A stretch of DNA of 64,000 bases from Paramacrobiotus metropolitanus (GCF_019649055.1 NW_026570370.1:62001-126000); one strand, 5' to 3'; positions 1 through 13,200 are shown, numbered from the stretch's first letter. Notes: generated by a model not told the origin, from the letters alone. Program-made: numbers and translations.

Positions 1-12
1 TTGATTTTCTTA

Positions 13-385
13 GAAACAGTTACTCGCTAATGTACAGTATCATCATTAAAGTAAACGTTTAAATTGAACCGTAAACAAAACCATTTCCGAAGAAAAGATA
101 TAATAATCCTTTGAGTTTTACTTTGTTGCTCCGCTCGCTGCGCTGCGCTTGCTCACGCCGCAGCTCGGCGTCGCCTTCGGCTCCGCCTTCGATTTCCGTA
201 GAAACGGTTATTCGCTTCTGTATCATCGCGATAATGGAACGTCTGAACTACACCGTAAAAAATCTTTTGGAAGAATGAAAAATCGAACCCTTTGAATTTA
301 CTTGCTGCTCCGCTCGCTACTCTGCGCTGGCTTGGTCCGCAGTTCGGCGTTGCCTTTGGCTACGCTTTCAGTTTCAACAGCAAGG
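13..385. repeat. Two-copy tandem repeat, about 185 bp per unit
   Basis: Two diverged head-to-tail units lie at roughly 13-199 and 200-385. Each begins with GAAACRGTTAYTCGCT and ends in a GC-rich block containing TTGCTCCGCTCGCT-like sequence and GGCGTCGCCTTCGG or its variant. The GC-rich blocks contrast with AT-rich surroundings. The short reading frame over the second unit (292-510) looks like a by-product of this composition. No gene is seen. Confidence 0.6.
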
Positions 386-764
386 GTGACGGCAATCCGT
401 TAACAATAGTTACGGTAGCCCTTACCGTGACCGAAACTAAGACGGTTACGGTAACATGTTATAGTTATGGTAGCGTAACATTTAGTTATGGTAGCGTCGT
501 AGCGCCTTGACCATCACATATCAAGCGTTCACATTTGTCATTCTTCATAATTTCTAGCTTCTAGCAAACATTAAATGTTATGTTATAAAACAAACCGGTC
601 ATTGTGCACGGTTTACGCTCCTGATTCAGCAGAATTCTATGAAGTATCTAACTTACTCCCAATTTACGCACTAGTCGTCAGAGCAGCAGAGTAACAAACC
701 AGCAAAAGGATGCGGTTAATTCTAGCTGGCCTTTCCGCTTAATGTTCAGTTTTCAGTGCCTCAG
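385..764. other. Non-coding stretch with short GGTAGCGTAAC-like words
   Basis: Positions 390-505 are built from degenerate repeats of TTACGGTAGC and TATGGTAGCGT. A similar word recurs at 31790-31990. The rest, up to the stop codon of the neighbouring minus-strand gene, shows no gene. Confidence 0.4.
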
Positions 765-2859
765 CTAGAAAGATAAATGGCTTCCTAAATCAGTGTCTTG
801 TGGAGTTTCATCTTGCATTTCTTCGGCGCGGTGACTGGTTACAGAAAATAAATCGCGGTAACTCTTTACTCGATTACAGAGTACAAACTGGCAGATTTTA
901 CTGAACTTTCGCACATCCAAATCGCCCAGTTCGCCCACGTTCCATTCGCGGTCTGAATACTGCGCGGATGAGCGCGGATCTTCCTTCTGGAATATTTCTA
1001 GAATCTACAAGAAACTCAAAAATTTTACCAGTTTGTAACAGAATAAATTTTGCAATAATAATCGGTGTGCAAAATTAATACTGCAAAAGACTTCTGACTG
1101 CCAGTCAGCACAATACAGAGGGAATTGTTTAGTACTTACGTCAGATACTTCCAAGTAGAAATCCTCGCGTTTATCTTCAGTCAGGTCTGCCGACAACTGC
1201 GCCAGCGTATCCACATTAGCCGGTATTTCCCATTGCAAATGTTTCTCGAAGATATCAGGAATGTTCACCGCATCAAAACTTTCAAGTTGAAAAACCGCCA
1301 ATGGAATGCGAAACTTCATTTCAGGAACATCATCTACCGAGGTGGAATAAGTCAGCGAGAAATCATTCCAAATTAGCCGGTCACAGCAGGACATTAGTCT
1401 GGAATACACTTTGTGGTTGCTGGGAAGTAATCCCACACCGAATAATTGTGCTGCGAAATGGAGATGGATCGCGTGTGCATTACCAACCGGTCAATGCGGA
1501 TGTTGGAGGCATTCGAAACCTTCTTAGTATACTTGATTAATTCGCCCGTGACCGTGGTGTTTTCATGCTCGAATCCGCATTCGCAGTTGTCATCCGCGTC
1601 CCGAATGCAGATGGTTCGCATGGCTGGTGTGACGTATTTAAAGACACAAGCGAAAGTAGCGTAGTCGCATGGCAACTTTCCGTACCGTCCGTCCTTCATT
1701 GACAGGAAAACTTCTTTGCACAGTTCGTCCGAAGTCAGAATCTCATTCCACAAATGACTGACACGTCGACATCGCTGCCGCTCGACGGTGTCCAGTGTTT
1801 TGGAAACCTCCGCTAGAAGCACCGGCGGCAACGCTAATGTACTCAGTTCAATGGTGCAGAGAGGCTTTTTTCGTTTGGCCTCTTCCTCAACTTCTACAGT
1901 TTTTGGTTTTTGGAAGCCAGCAAATCGTTCAGCTTCCTTCAACAAACTGACCTACGCGATCGGAAACATCAGTGTATGCCGGGTATTTCAGCAAGAATCT
2001 GACAACTAATAACGAAATTACCGGTATTTACGATTTGTACATTTTATTTACGCATTTCTTGTTTTAGAATTCAGCGTCTCGCAGATAGCTTGTGCCATAA
2101 ACCTGCATCGAAGTTATTGACGCTTTGGGAAAAAGTGTCTTTGCAGAGGCACCAACTTACAGCGTCTACATCTGACACCGGGGATTCACCACCGCGTTGC
2201 AGGTAAGTGATCGTTTGACTGAGAACAGACAAGATGCGCAAACCTTCTCCTCCATGTGCTCTCTTTCGGCGCCACTCTTCGAGTTTCTCACGGAACAAAT
2301 CTCGAACCAGCTCAGTGGTCGTCCAGTATCCTTGAGGCACATTGCACGACCGGATGACAAAATCAATCGGTCGAACCATCCGTCGCTGGAGATCTTCTCT
2401 CGAAGAAGGCGCGCGTATCTGTTGTACTGGGATCAGCTCGCGCACGCGCTGTCCCTCTAACAGGACCTCAACCAGAGCGTATTCTTGCAAATACTCGAAT
2501 TCCAATACCAGGAGCTTCGCGGGATACCATTTCCAAGGATGATCCGGTTGATGGCGCAGCAGCACTTGCACATCCTCATATTCGTCTCCCGCCGGAACGC
2601 AGCAGAACTCCCTTTTCCTGGTTTTGATCACTGGTGACGAGTCCGAGAAGTCGAACACTTTTCCGTATTCCACTAGCACAGAGTGCTGCGTCGTGCATCC
2701 GAAATCAATTGTAAGGCGTGGTAGATTTCCTGTCGTATCCAGACCGACAACGTGGCCCAGTTGCAGCAATCCGTCCACTTCCACGTTCACGGCGTTCCAG
2801 ATGTCTAGCGATCGTTTGGACGGTTTCCACCACAGTGACCATACTTCGTAAAAGTGCAT
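765..2859 (-). CDS. F-box-like family protein, gene A
   Basis: This is a minus-strand gene of at least four coding segments. Exon 1 is 2859-2161 (donor GTAAGT, phase 0). Exon 2 starts near 1951 (TAG acceptor). The coding frame changes where two frames overlap at 1394-1436. Exon 3 ends at 1140 (GTAAGT). Exon 4 is 986-765. The N-terminal 230 residues resemble those of gene B (5377-8073): a Tudor-like beta-rich stretch with a W-rich start and an IDFG motif. The second segment carries an F-box-like helix pair around LPPVLLAEV..LDTVERQRCRRVSHLW. The last exon shares the pattern W-N/D-x-x-x-L-x-x-L-D/N-V/I-R with genes B and C. F-box proteins usually recruit SCF ubiquitin ligases, but no function is shown here. 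The frame change is either an unrecognised micro-intron or a frameshift, so the gene may be a recent pseudogene. Confidence 0.7.
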
Positions 2860-5376
2860 TCTAGCTATGTTAGCGGTATAAATTGTAATGCGGTGCCGAA
2901 AATACCAGATATTGCCTTTACTCGTGTCAGTAGTGTGCCTAATGCTGTAAGCTTATCGAGCGCCACCGGTTATCCGCAAACGTGTTTTATCTCTTCGTTC
3001 TAAAGTTCATGCTATTGTTCTCTTTAAATTAGCAAGTTGTTTACACGACTGGTCTCGTTCCGTTGTTTCGTAATGCTAATCGCAATTCTGCAGTCCACTC
3101 TTGGTTACTCAGCAGATTAGAAGACAAAGAAAGGTTCGGAAATACGTATATTTAAGCCAAGAAGTCAAAGAAATCTAATTTAAGAAATATAGATTTAGCA
3201 AAATTTTACCTGGCGGCTCATGGAATGGATAGCTATGTGAAGTATAAATATTCGTATACTCCGGATGCGCTGATTTTTCGCTGTTTAGGATCTAAGTGGT
3301 TGTGGTAATAAGGCAAGAAATTTATTATCAACATTAAAAACTGACTCTCAGATATTGCAGACTTGCAGTTATTATTAATTATTCACAGAACTGAGAACGC
3401 CTACTTAACGCAATATTGGCCGGTACGATTGAAAATTTGCGCGGCAGAAAGAGCCATTTCTAGAGCCCGTGGCAATTTTTTTGACAGTTACGTATATTTT
3501 TCGCTGGCATCTCTTATTATCAGATGGAAGAGTTAGAAAAAATTCATGTTCGGTTCTGGTGCTTGTTCGTTCCAGTCCTAGCGTACTTCTGACGATTCTT
3601 TTGGGTTGGTAAATGGTCAAGAAAACTAAATTGCCGCAGAAATGTTTTATTGTTCCTTTTGTGGTCTGTACAAGACTTTCAGGAAAGCAGTACGTTTATT
3701 AAGTTGTTACCATAAGAGCCCAGAATCATTGGTACTGATATCATATCGCAATATTGCGGATATCAGCACAGTTAAATAAAAATTAATTAAAAATTAAAAT
3801 AAGAATAACCAAAATGAATAAATAATTTTATTGAAAAAATGGAACAAAAAAGCCGTATATTACATATGAATATAGACTGTACAAAATAAAAATGTATACA
3901 AAAATTGACTAACCATGCGCCTTTTTTCGTGCAGTAATGCCGGCTATATTTGTTCATCCGAATTTTTCCCGGTTGTTTACCACCAGCCTGCTTAATAACA
4001 AAGCAAAGCGAGTTTCTTTAGCTGCGCGACATGTCGTCGCGGGCCATTTGGTTCTACGAACATTTCGTCTCTAAGGACAACTTGTTTGTGGCTGATCGTT
4101 GTCGTAAACCAGGCGATAATTGTTCGACTCCCGAAAGTCGTGCGTCCAAATGCCAAACAACGAAACAGCTGCGAAACGAGTTGTCCAAAACAAATTAACC
4201 GGTGCGACGAGAAACTTGTGGCGAAATCCCCCACGCGACGAAATGTCCCGTGACCACTTGGGCTGTCACGGTTTCGGTTTTGTGCCGCGCTTGGCAACTT
4301 AAGGCAAGTCCTCTAAATTTTCGCAATAAAATCTCGGACCGCGCTAACGATTTTGGTGTTTTTGAACGATTGAATTTGAAATATTTTAAGTAGCGGATAA
4401 GATTGGAAATGGCATAGCAACTGCCACAGCCCAAAAACGGGCGAAAGAGTTTTTTAGGCAGCGGCTATCCATTCGAATACAGAGAGGAAACGCGATATGT
4501 GTGATGTGTGATGGGTGCAATAACTGACCAGGACAGCATTGAGGGAGTATTATTTCTTTGGGTTATTCACATTAACATAGGTTAAAAGCAAAAATACGCA
4601 GTTCATCATTTCATCACATAATACACTTCGTCCACTCTCTTACCAATACAAAACGTTTCCTGAACACAAGCAGCGTTACCTCGCATTAAAGCAACACTGA
4701 TTCTCTGCTTCAGAAACTGAGTGGACCGTTCGTAAAATGTGCATCAGTTTAGGGACAGACAGGCAGTTCTTCAGGAGAAAGAGTGCCTGATGGGATGGCA
4801 AAAGTGGCAAACAAGGAAGTGTTTTTATTATAAACTTTCTTATTGTCTTAGTACTAAGTGCGTGCTTGTATTTGATACTTATTAAAGGTTAAAACCCCTT
4901 TGTTAGTAGCATTACGCGGTTGCGCCCTTTTTCTATATGTACTGACAGCATTTACCCAATAAATTATAATTGTCGCTACATAGATTCGCTGCCCTGGTGT
5001 ACAGTATGCCATAAGCAGCACTGGACATGTAACAACATGACACGTGTAGTAGTTGTCTTTTCTGTAGTCTACGGCACAGCTGTCAACATTTTGCCGATTT
5101 TGTAAGTTTGCGTTTCCGATTTTCTTGCTGTTAGTTCCATTTTTGATTTTCGTTTACTAGATGGAATTCGCTGCTGCTACCAATTACGATTACTTCCTGG
5201 TAAGTTTTTTTCAAATTTCTCTGGCCGCCTATGTTCTTCCTGAATCTTGATGTCATCATTGTTATAGCGCTTCGGTACCGTTTTTATCTGCCACTCGACA
5301 AACGCAAAATTAATAATTCGCGAACTCTCGTCAAACAGATCAGCTATTTTCAAGTTTTTGCTATTAGAAGTATATC
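2860..5376. other. Intergenic, AT-rich
   Basis: No convincing gene is seen on either strand between the divergently oriented genes A and B. Short open frames at 3405-3620 and 3992-4434 lack splice logic, family similarity and coding-like composition. The promoters of both genes should lie here. The roughly 90 bp just upstream of gene A are partly duplicated at 8567-8770. Confidence 0.5.
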
Positions 5377-8073
5377 ATGGACGGAACAGACCTTTACTAT
5401 CGCCAGTTATTCTATGGATCGCGCGAACTGAACTACGGGAACACGGTACTAGTGCAGCGGGACAACGGCCAATGGTGGCTGGGATATGTTCAGGATATTG
5501 ACGGCGACATGTTCTTCATCGACTTTGATGCCAGCATGATTAGCGCCCAATGGATCCACTCACGCCATCTCTGGCCGCATCATGTCGCATCACCGCCTAT
5601 ACCGGTGGACTCGTTGGTGGCACTACGCCGCACCGTTGGCGAGCCGATGGTTATTCGGCCCGGCAAGCTTCTCCGTGATGAGATTTCCCTGTTCTACATC
5701 GTCCGTCTGACTGATGACAATCCTGCTTCGCCAGCCGGCCAACACATTGTTCACCGGCATCAGTTCGTCCAGGAGCTGCCGGCTCTTGGCGATTGTGAAA
5801 GCTTTTTCCGACGGTCCAGCGGGTTCTTGTACAAAAAATCCGTTATCGGCTTCCCCGAAGCTCGTTTGTTGTCAGTCCTGGCTTTTCTACCGCGGTTTTT
5901 GGCCTGTGAATGCTTTTTACATTCACAACGGGATCATAGCGTGGTGAACGCTGCACATTGTCCATTCCGTAGACCCGCTGTGGCTGATGAGATGGGGGTC
6001 GCCTGTACCAAGATCCACGGGCGCTCGGCACGCAGCGCTCGTTCTGAAGACGTGGGTTGTCGAATATTTATACGAGTGGGACTGGTTACGGCCACGATTG
6101 TTTACGGGGAAATACAGGGGGATGCAAGCGGACTAAGCAGGCGATGGTCCCACGCTCTTTTTAATGAAGCCTTGAGAAATTATCTCCAAGAAACCTTGGC
6201 GCAGGGGACGATAGGGATCACGGCAACGCTAAATGATGCGCTAGTTGACGGTTGGTGTAATAGAAACGTAAAGGCTTATTTTTGAGAAATATATTGTGAA
6301 TTCTGCTCATGTCACAAATCACCATCATACGTAGATTTCTTCGGCACAAGCCACAAATTAACAAAAAGTTGCAGACGCGGGCACACTACTTCACAGTTTA
6401 AATTTAAACTTTAGAAAATTAACAAAATCTCTGCCTTACCGTGGGGTTAAAAGGAACGAGTAATGTATTTGAAAAAGCCGTAGCGTTTCTCCTAAACATA
6501 ATATTCGTACTTATCATCGCTAAATCTCCGCACTTTTTGAATAAACGCAGGGTGTTTTTGGCCAGACTTTTTGGATTGGTACCGAAAATCAGGATTTAAT
6601 TGGGAAAGGCGCATGCCGCCACGGCCTCTCTCAAGCACTGTCATACTCTGCTTAGCGATTATTAAAGGAAACTCTGCGGTTGCTTTGAATTATGCATTTT
6701 GTCATTTAATCCGAGAGAAGACAATGCATGCTTAGATTTCAGTATCTATTACTAATAGATAATAGACTATTGGCGTCCAAAGGCGTGCAACTGTTGTTAC
6801 ATGGCTATTGTCAATACACGACGCTCATTGTTGCTGCAGCAAATGCGGAAATGTCCATCAGAGAAATTGCGCATCCGATCATAATCAGTATATTGCGCTG
6901 TATGGATGTGGACAGCCAGTTTCAAGCGAGCCGATAAGACATTAAGTCATAGGCTTTGTATGATTAGATAATCAAGTTTCTAAGCGAGAATATGAGCAGA
7001 AGAAAAATAAGACTCAAAAGTTTACGATTTTACGGTGTATTATAACCGATAATATTATTAATTAGGAAACTGCGCGCATTGGTGCATATTTGATAGAGCC
7101 GCCTTCAGCACTTTAAATTTGGTCACTGACTTGCGTGCTTGTGTTTACAAGAGTGTGCGTCGTCTGGAGACAAATCATGCAAAAATACGTTGCCTATCGG
7201 CTCATCCTGTTCGATTTCTGCACATGGTGCACCCGACGACCGAATGCGCCGCGGTTCCCCGCTGAAGACACAGCTTTTCTCGCGGGCCGACTGGTGACCA
7301 TGCTGGATGGCCGGGTTTCGCGGAATACGCGGTCGCTGGCGCTAACCGAGAGCGGTCAACATGATCATCCCGCGCTCGATCTGGACACAAGACTGTGCGT
7401 CGTCGTAACCATCCTGCAGACCAAGGGCATCCGCCTGCCACTGATCGTGGTGACGAACGGACGGGACATCATCGAGCGATCGCAGACGGCGTTGCTGGCA
7501 ATCGGCAGCCGTAGCTTCAACGGCGAATTCCAGTGCGGCTTGATCTCACAGTTCCTGACCGTCTGTGAGCAGTTGGTAGTAATCAACTACGCCGCATCGG
7601 AGGCCATCACCCGAACGTGTGGTCATATCCTACGTCATGTGTTCATACCCCATAGCGTCAGATCGGATCCGTCGATAATGGCGCCGAGTGCTCCCCGAAT
7701 TATTATTCCCTTCCTGCGCTTTCGCTCCTCGGACACCGATGCCGAAAAGTGTCAACGCTTCTTGGCGGCATCCAATGACAACTGTCCAGAAATTGGTCAA
7801 CCTCTCTACGAGAAGTTTGCAGTTGTGTATGACTGCCTGCTACAGCAGTTGGATTATTATCTGGGCATTCGCATTCGCCAGTTTCTGCGAATGTGAGTGC
7901 GAATGTACATAATACTAAGGAAATGCATTGATTTGTTCTTGCGCAGGTTCAACACTCTTCGCCCTGATGACGATCCGCAGCAATGGGACACGATAGATCT
8001 TCGCCAGCTGAACATTCGCACGTTGAGTAAGGTGACCTTTGCAGCCGTAGACGGATGCTTTCCCAACTGGTAG
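5377..8073 (+). CDS. F-box-like family protein, gene B
   Basis: I model four exons: 5377 to about 6250, 6840-6933, 7152-7892 and 7947-8073. Exon 1 opens with MDGTDLYYRQLF and a Tudor-like stretch (NYGNTVLVQRDNGQWWLGY..FFIDFDAS), homologous in pattern to gene A. Exon 2 begins after a strong acceptor (TTGTTGCTGCAG) and encodes the F-box start (IAHPIIISILRCMDVDS). Exon 3 completes it (R-VCVVWRQI). The last intron is 54 bp with donor GTGAGT and acceptor TTGCGCAG, phase 2. The final exon carries QQWDTIDLRQLNIRTLSK and ends FPNW. Phases 1-2-2 match gene C exactly. One oddity is that the exon 2 boundary, fixed by homology at 6933/6934, reads CG-ATAAGA instead of CG-GTAAGA. Either a non-canonical donor is used or the gene is damaged. 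The exon 1 donor (GTTGGT) is weak and was chosen by phase. Confidence 0.7.
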
Positions 8074-8566
8074 CAGGAAAATACGTGGGCGTATTCGTGT
8101 GGATCTTGGTGCTATTTCTTGTGCAGTTGCGCTTAATAATTTTCCACTAACTCAGTCTAAGTGGTGACGAGTTTGCTAAAATTTCCGGACTTTTTTCGTC
8201 AAACTTATTATAAACTTTCCGTGGTTGTATTATATGGCTGAGTGATGCTGCTGCCGTATTCAGCGTTGCTTCTTTGACTACGCTCAACTTTTAAAACTAC
8301 CCTGGCAAGGGTCAATTTTAAATGCGACGTATAACTTCGATTTGGATATAGCTGCTTCTCAAAGCGACGGGAAAAGATTTAGTTTACGCTCTCCGATTTC
8401 ACCATCAGCTTATGAGAAAACATAAAGAAACATTAAAAAGTAAAAGAAAACATAAGACAACAACGAATATAAGAGACCCCGAGAGAAAATAAAAAGATCA
8501 GAACCTAAGGAAAGCTAAGAAACAATGAGACACGAAACTCAAGAAAAGACACCCAAAAACCAACCA
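8074..8566. other. Intergenic, A-rich
   Basis: This stretch holds no recognisable gene. It has an A-rich run near 8400-8560. Confidence 0.4.
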
Positions 8567-8770
8567 CAGTGAATATTCTTTGTAAAAGTGCATTTTGGCT
8601 GTGCAAGCGCTATAAATTGTGAGAACGTTGCCGCAAAATAATAATGTGTTCACCAGTGTGCTTAATTTAATGATGGCTGCTTATCGTGCGCCAGTTCCAT
8701 AGTTCCTGGTATTCTTCTCTTAACTAGTTGTTTAATCCCTGTTTGGCTCCCCTGTTTCGTAAGAGTCGTC
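8567..8770 (-). pseudogene. Duplicated 5' end of gene A, truncated
   Basis: The plus strand here parallels 2832-3040, starting CCACAGTGA and continuing through GTAAAAGTGCATT, TATAAATTGT and TGTGCYTAAT. Read on the minus strand it keeps the ATG and the first residues MHFY followed by SLW, as in gene A. It then diverges and stops after about 35 codons. It is a copy of the gene A promoter-proximal region plus about ten codons, with no downstream exons nearby. It carries a start codon but is almost certainly non-functional as a gene. Confidence 0.6.
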
Positions 8771-9079
8771 TGAACGATGACCGGCCATTTCGTCGACGAA
8801 AATTTATCGATAGCCATTCGTCGAACAGACGCAACGCCGACCCGTCACGATATCGAGCTCACGTCTAGCTAAACCGTCCTAGTTTTCTTATGCTGCTCAT
8901 GCTTTTTATGTATTCTGATTTTTTCCGATTCATTCTTTTGTTTTTTTTAGGATTTCGTATGTTATCTCATGTTTAGTAGTCGTCCTTAGTAGTAGTTTTT
9001 TGAAGTTTCCTTTAGTAGTCGCCTTCATGACGGTCGACGTGGCGTGGTCGACATAGTGTCGTTCAGCGAAGAGTTAGTC

Positions 9080-9505
9080 GACGAAATCGCACCAGGACAA
9101 TTGGGAGTGCGACATTCCGCCGCACTCAAACTCGACGCGCGACTTTTCGACGCCGGACACTCAGACGTTAGGACACTTCGGTTTGGGACATCATGCTTTG
9201 AGACGTTTTACCTTTGCGACATTTCGCAAGACGTCTGGTCGCGGACAATTTGTCTTGGGACTTTTCGAACGAGGCGATTAATCGCCGCAAAATAATTCAC
9301 CGCGTTTAATTCTCAATAGCTTTTCAGGTTTTTCAAGGCTTGTTCGAAATGTCGCAAAGTTAAAATGTCTCAAAACATAAAGTCCCAAACCGAAGTGTCC
9401 AGCGTCCGAGTGTCCGGCGACGAAATGTCTTCCCGGCGAAAAGTCGCGCGTCGAGTTTGAGTGCGGCCAAATGTCACACTCTCAATTGTCCGGGTGCGAG
9501 TGTCA
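9080..9505. mobile_element. Foldback element, about 430 bp
   Basis: The two halves are inverted copies. The left arm (from about 9086) reads ATCGCACCAGGACAATTG, then GCACTCAAACTCGACGCG and CACTTCGGTTTGGGAC. The right arm, reverse-complemented, gives the same words in the same order from its outer end near 9503. The arms are about 150-180 bp with a 100-bp centre. The sequence is crowded with GGACA and GCGAC words. An open frame at 9044-9295 is carried by the left arm and its mirror by the right arm, so I treat neither as coding. Confidence 0.7.
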
Positions 9506-10266
9506 TAACCTCCACTGAAAATCTGCGTGAATGAACTACCGTACTTTGCATAGAATGTCCTGTCTGTCACCGATTAATGCATTGCTGAGTAGGTAAACCG
9601 AACCGTTTTCGAAGCACCTAGACGAACAAAGCAACTGCAGAATACGGCCGCGTTTTTGTGTTTTTTGTTCAGATCATTTGGCTGAAAAGCCCATAAAGCC
9701 ATGCAAAAAAAGCGGTCTGGAGTGCGCGAAAGCGAAAGTTTTAGCACACGGCATATGCCCCAGTTTGGTACAATATACCTGCACGCTTCCCTTAAAGCAG
9801 TGCCAGCCTGCAGGTGTATCGGCGGGCAAGGATGGCGTTATGTGACGGTAGCGTATTGAGTGGCTTTGGTGACGGGAGCATACACCGGAAACTGTCTTGG
9901 TGGAAGATGCAGCAATCAAACAGCATGGCCAAATAATTCTGCGGAGCGACGGGCGCCTGCCATAATTAGCCTTGAAAATTTACCGTGGCGCCCAAAGAAT
10001 CCTTTGAAGTCATGGGAAACGAACATTCCAGGCCCCGTTCGTTCAGCGCGTTAATTCTTGTCCGTACTCTGGATCCTTGTTGCTACGGTTTTGTGAAACC
10101 AGCAAGTATTTAGTATTTACATTAAAATTTGGTAGATCTGCATGCACAAAACAGTACCGGAAGAATGCATCAGCGATTCTTTGGGTAACCCATTTCGCAT
10201 GCTGCTGCGGAAACCTGTTACAAACTTTGATAGTGCTATCGCGCTAAGATTTGCCTGGTCAATATG
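9506..10266. other. Intergenic
   Basis: No supported gene is seen. Several open frames of 60-80 codons occur on both strands without splice sites or similarity to anything else in the window. Confidence 0.4.
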
Positions 10267-13200
10267 TGTAACCGTCCAAAACGACCGGTCGTCAGAGACG
10301 ACCGCCGGTCGTGTCAGCCTCTAAACCGTCCGAAACGACCGGGGGCCGCCAAAACGACCGCCGTAAATTTTGCCCTACCAGTTTTTTACGCTCTTTCAGT
10401 CGCAAACAAAACGAATGAATGTAAATTCGTATCCAGTCGTTTCTGCCGGAGTGTAAGGTTGTATCTGCCAGAGTAAAATTTCGTGTCCGGTCGTTTCTGC
10501 CGGCGTGTAATTTCGCATGCGGTCGTTTCTGCTGGAGTATAAATTCGGCAGAAACGACCGGATACTAAATTACACTCCGGCAGAAGCGAAATTACTCTCC
10601 GGCAGAAACGACCGGACACGAAATTACACTCCGGCAGAAACGACCGGACACGAAATTACTCCCCGGCAGAAGCGACCGGATACGAAATTACGCGCCGGCA
10701 GAAACGACCGGACACGAAACTTCACTCCGGCAGAATCGTCCTTACACTCCGGCAGAAACGACCGGACACGAAATTTCACTCTGGCAGAATCGTCCTTACA
10801 CTCCGGCAGAAACGACCGGACACGAAATTTCACTCTGGCAGAATCGTCCTTACACTCCGGCAGAAACGACCGGACACGAAATTACACTCCGGCAGAAACG
10901 ACCTGACACGAAATTACTCTCCGGCAGAAGCGACCGGATACGAAATTACGCGCCGGCAGAAACGACCGGACACGAAATTTCACTCTGGCAGAATCGTCCT
11001 TACACTCAGGCAAAAACGACCGGACACGAAATTACTCTCCGGCAGAAGCGACCGGATACGAAACTACGCGCCGGCAGAAACGACCGGACACGAAATTTCA
11101 CTCTGGCAGAATCGTCCTTACACTCACGCAGAAACGACCGGACACGAAATTACACTGCGGCAGAAGCGACCGGATACGAATTTACGCGCCGGTAGAAACG
11201 ACTGGACACGAAATTTCACTCTGGCAGAATCGTCCTTACACTCCGGCAGAAACGACCGGACACGAAATTACACTCCGGCAGAAACGACCGGACACGAAAT
11301 TACGCTCCGGCAGAAGCGACCGGATACGAAATTACGCGCCGGCAGAAACGACCGGACACGAAATTTCACTCTGGCAGAATCGTCCTTACACTCCGGCAGA
11401 AACGACCGGACACGAAATTTCGCTCTGGCAGAATCGTCCTTACACTCCGGCAGAAACGACCGGACACGAAATTACACTCCGGCAGAAACGACCGGACACG
11501 AAATTACTCTCCGGCAGAAGCGACCGGATACGAAATTACGCGCCGGCAGAAGCGACCGGACACGAAATTTCACTCTGGCAGAATCGTCCTTACACTCAGG
11601 CAAAAACGACCGGACACGAAATTACTCTCCGGCAGAAGCGACCGGATACGAAATTACGCGCCGGCAGAAACGACCGGACACGAAATTTCACTCTGGCAGA
11701 ATCGTCCTTACACTCCGGCAGAAACGACCGGACACGAAATTACACTGCGGCAGAAACGACCAGACACGAAATTACTCTCCGGCAGAAGCGACCGGATACG
11801 AAATTACGCGCCGGCAGAAACGACCGGACACGAAATTTCACTCTGGCAGAATCGTCCTTACACTCAGGCAAAAACGACCGGACACGAAATTACTCTCCGG
11901 CAGAAGCGACCGGATACGAAATTACGCGCCGGCACAAACGACCGGACACGAAATTTCGCTCTGGCAGAATCGTCCTTACACTCCGGCAGAAACGACCGGA
12001 CACGAAATTACACACCGGCAGAAACGACCGGACACGAAATTACTCTCCGGCAGAAGCGACCGGATACGAAATTACGCGCCGGCAGAAACGACCGGACACG
12101 AAATTTCACTCTGGCAGAATCGTCTTTACACTAAGGCAAAACGACCGGACACGAAATTACTCTCCTGCAGAAGCGACCGGATACGAAATTACGCGCCGGC
12201 GGAAACGACCGGACACGAAATTTCACTCTGGCATAATCGTCCTTACACTCCGGCAGAAACGACCGGACACGAAATTACACTCCTGCAGAAACGACCGGAC
12301 ACGAAATTACTCTCCGGCAGAAGCGACCGGATACGAAATTACGCGCCGGCAAAAACGACCGGACACGAAATTACTCTCCGGCAGAAGCGACCGGATACGA
12401 AATTACGCGCCGGCAGAAACGACCGGACACGAAATTTCACTCTGGCAGAATCGTCCTTACACTCCGGCAGAAACGACCGGACACGAAATTACACTCCGGC
12501 AGAAACGACCGGACACGAAATTACTCTCCGGCAGAAGCGACCGGATACGAAATTACGCGCCGGCAGAAACGACCGGACACGAAATTTCACTCTGGCAGAA
12601 TCGTCCTTACACTCCGGCAGAAACGACCGGACACGAAATTACACTGCGGCAGAAACGACCGGACACGAAATTACTCTCCGGCAGAAGCGACCGGATACGA
12701 AATTACGCGCCGGCAGAAACGACCGGACACGAAATTTCACTCTGGCAGAATCGTCCTTACTCAGGCAAAAAACGACCGGACACGAAATTACACTCCGGCA
12801 GAAACGACCGGACACGAAATTACTCTCCGGCAGAAGCGACGGATACGAAATTACGCGCCGGCAGAAACGACCGGACACGAAATTTCACTCTGGCAGAATC
12901 GTCCTTACACTCCGGCAGAAACGACCGGACACGAAATTTCGCTCTGGCAGAATCGTCCTTACACTCCGGCAGAAACGACCGGACACGAAATTACACTGCG
13001 GCAGAAACGACCGGACACGAAATTACTCTCCGGCAGAAGCGACCGGATACGAAATTACGCGCCGGCAGAAACGACCGGACACGAAATTTCACTCTGGCAG
13101 AATCGTCCTTACTCCGGCAGAAACGACCGGACACGAAATTACACTGCGGCAGAAACGACCGGACACGAAATTACTCTCCGGCAGAAGCGACCGGATACGA

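Noticed and set aside
292-510. 72-codon ORF near the left edge
   Set aside because: It spans a tandem repeat and TTACGGTAGC words. The translation (TVTETKTVTV) is low complexity.
9044-9295. 83-codon ORF
   Set aside because: It lies on one arm of a foldback element and has an equivalent on the mirrored arm.
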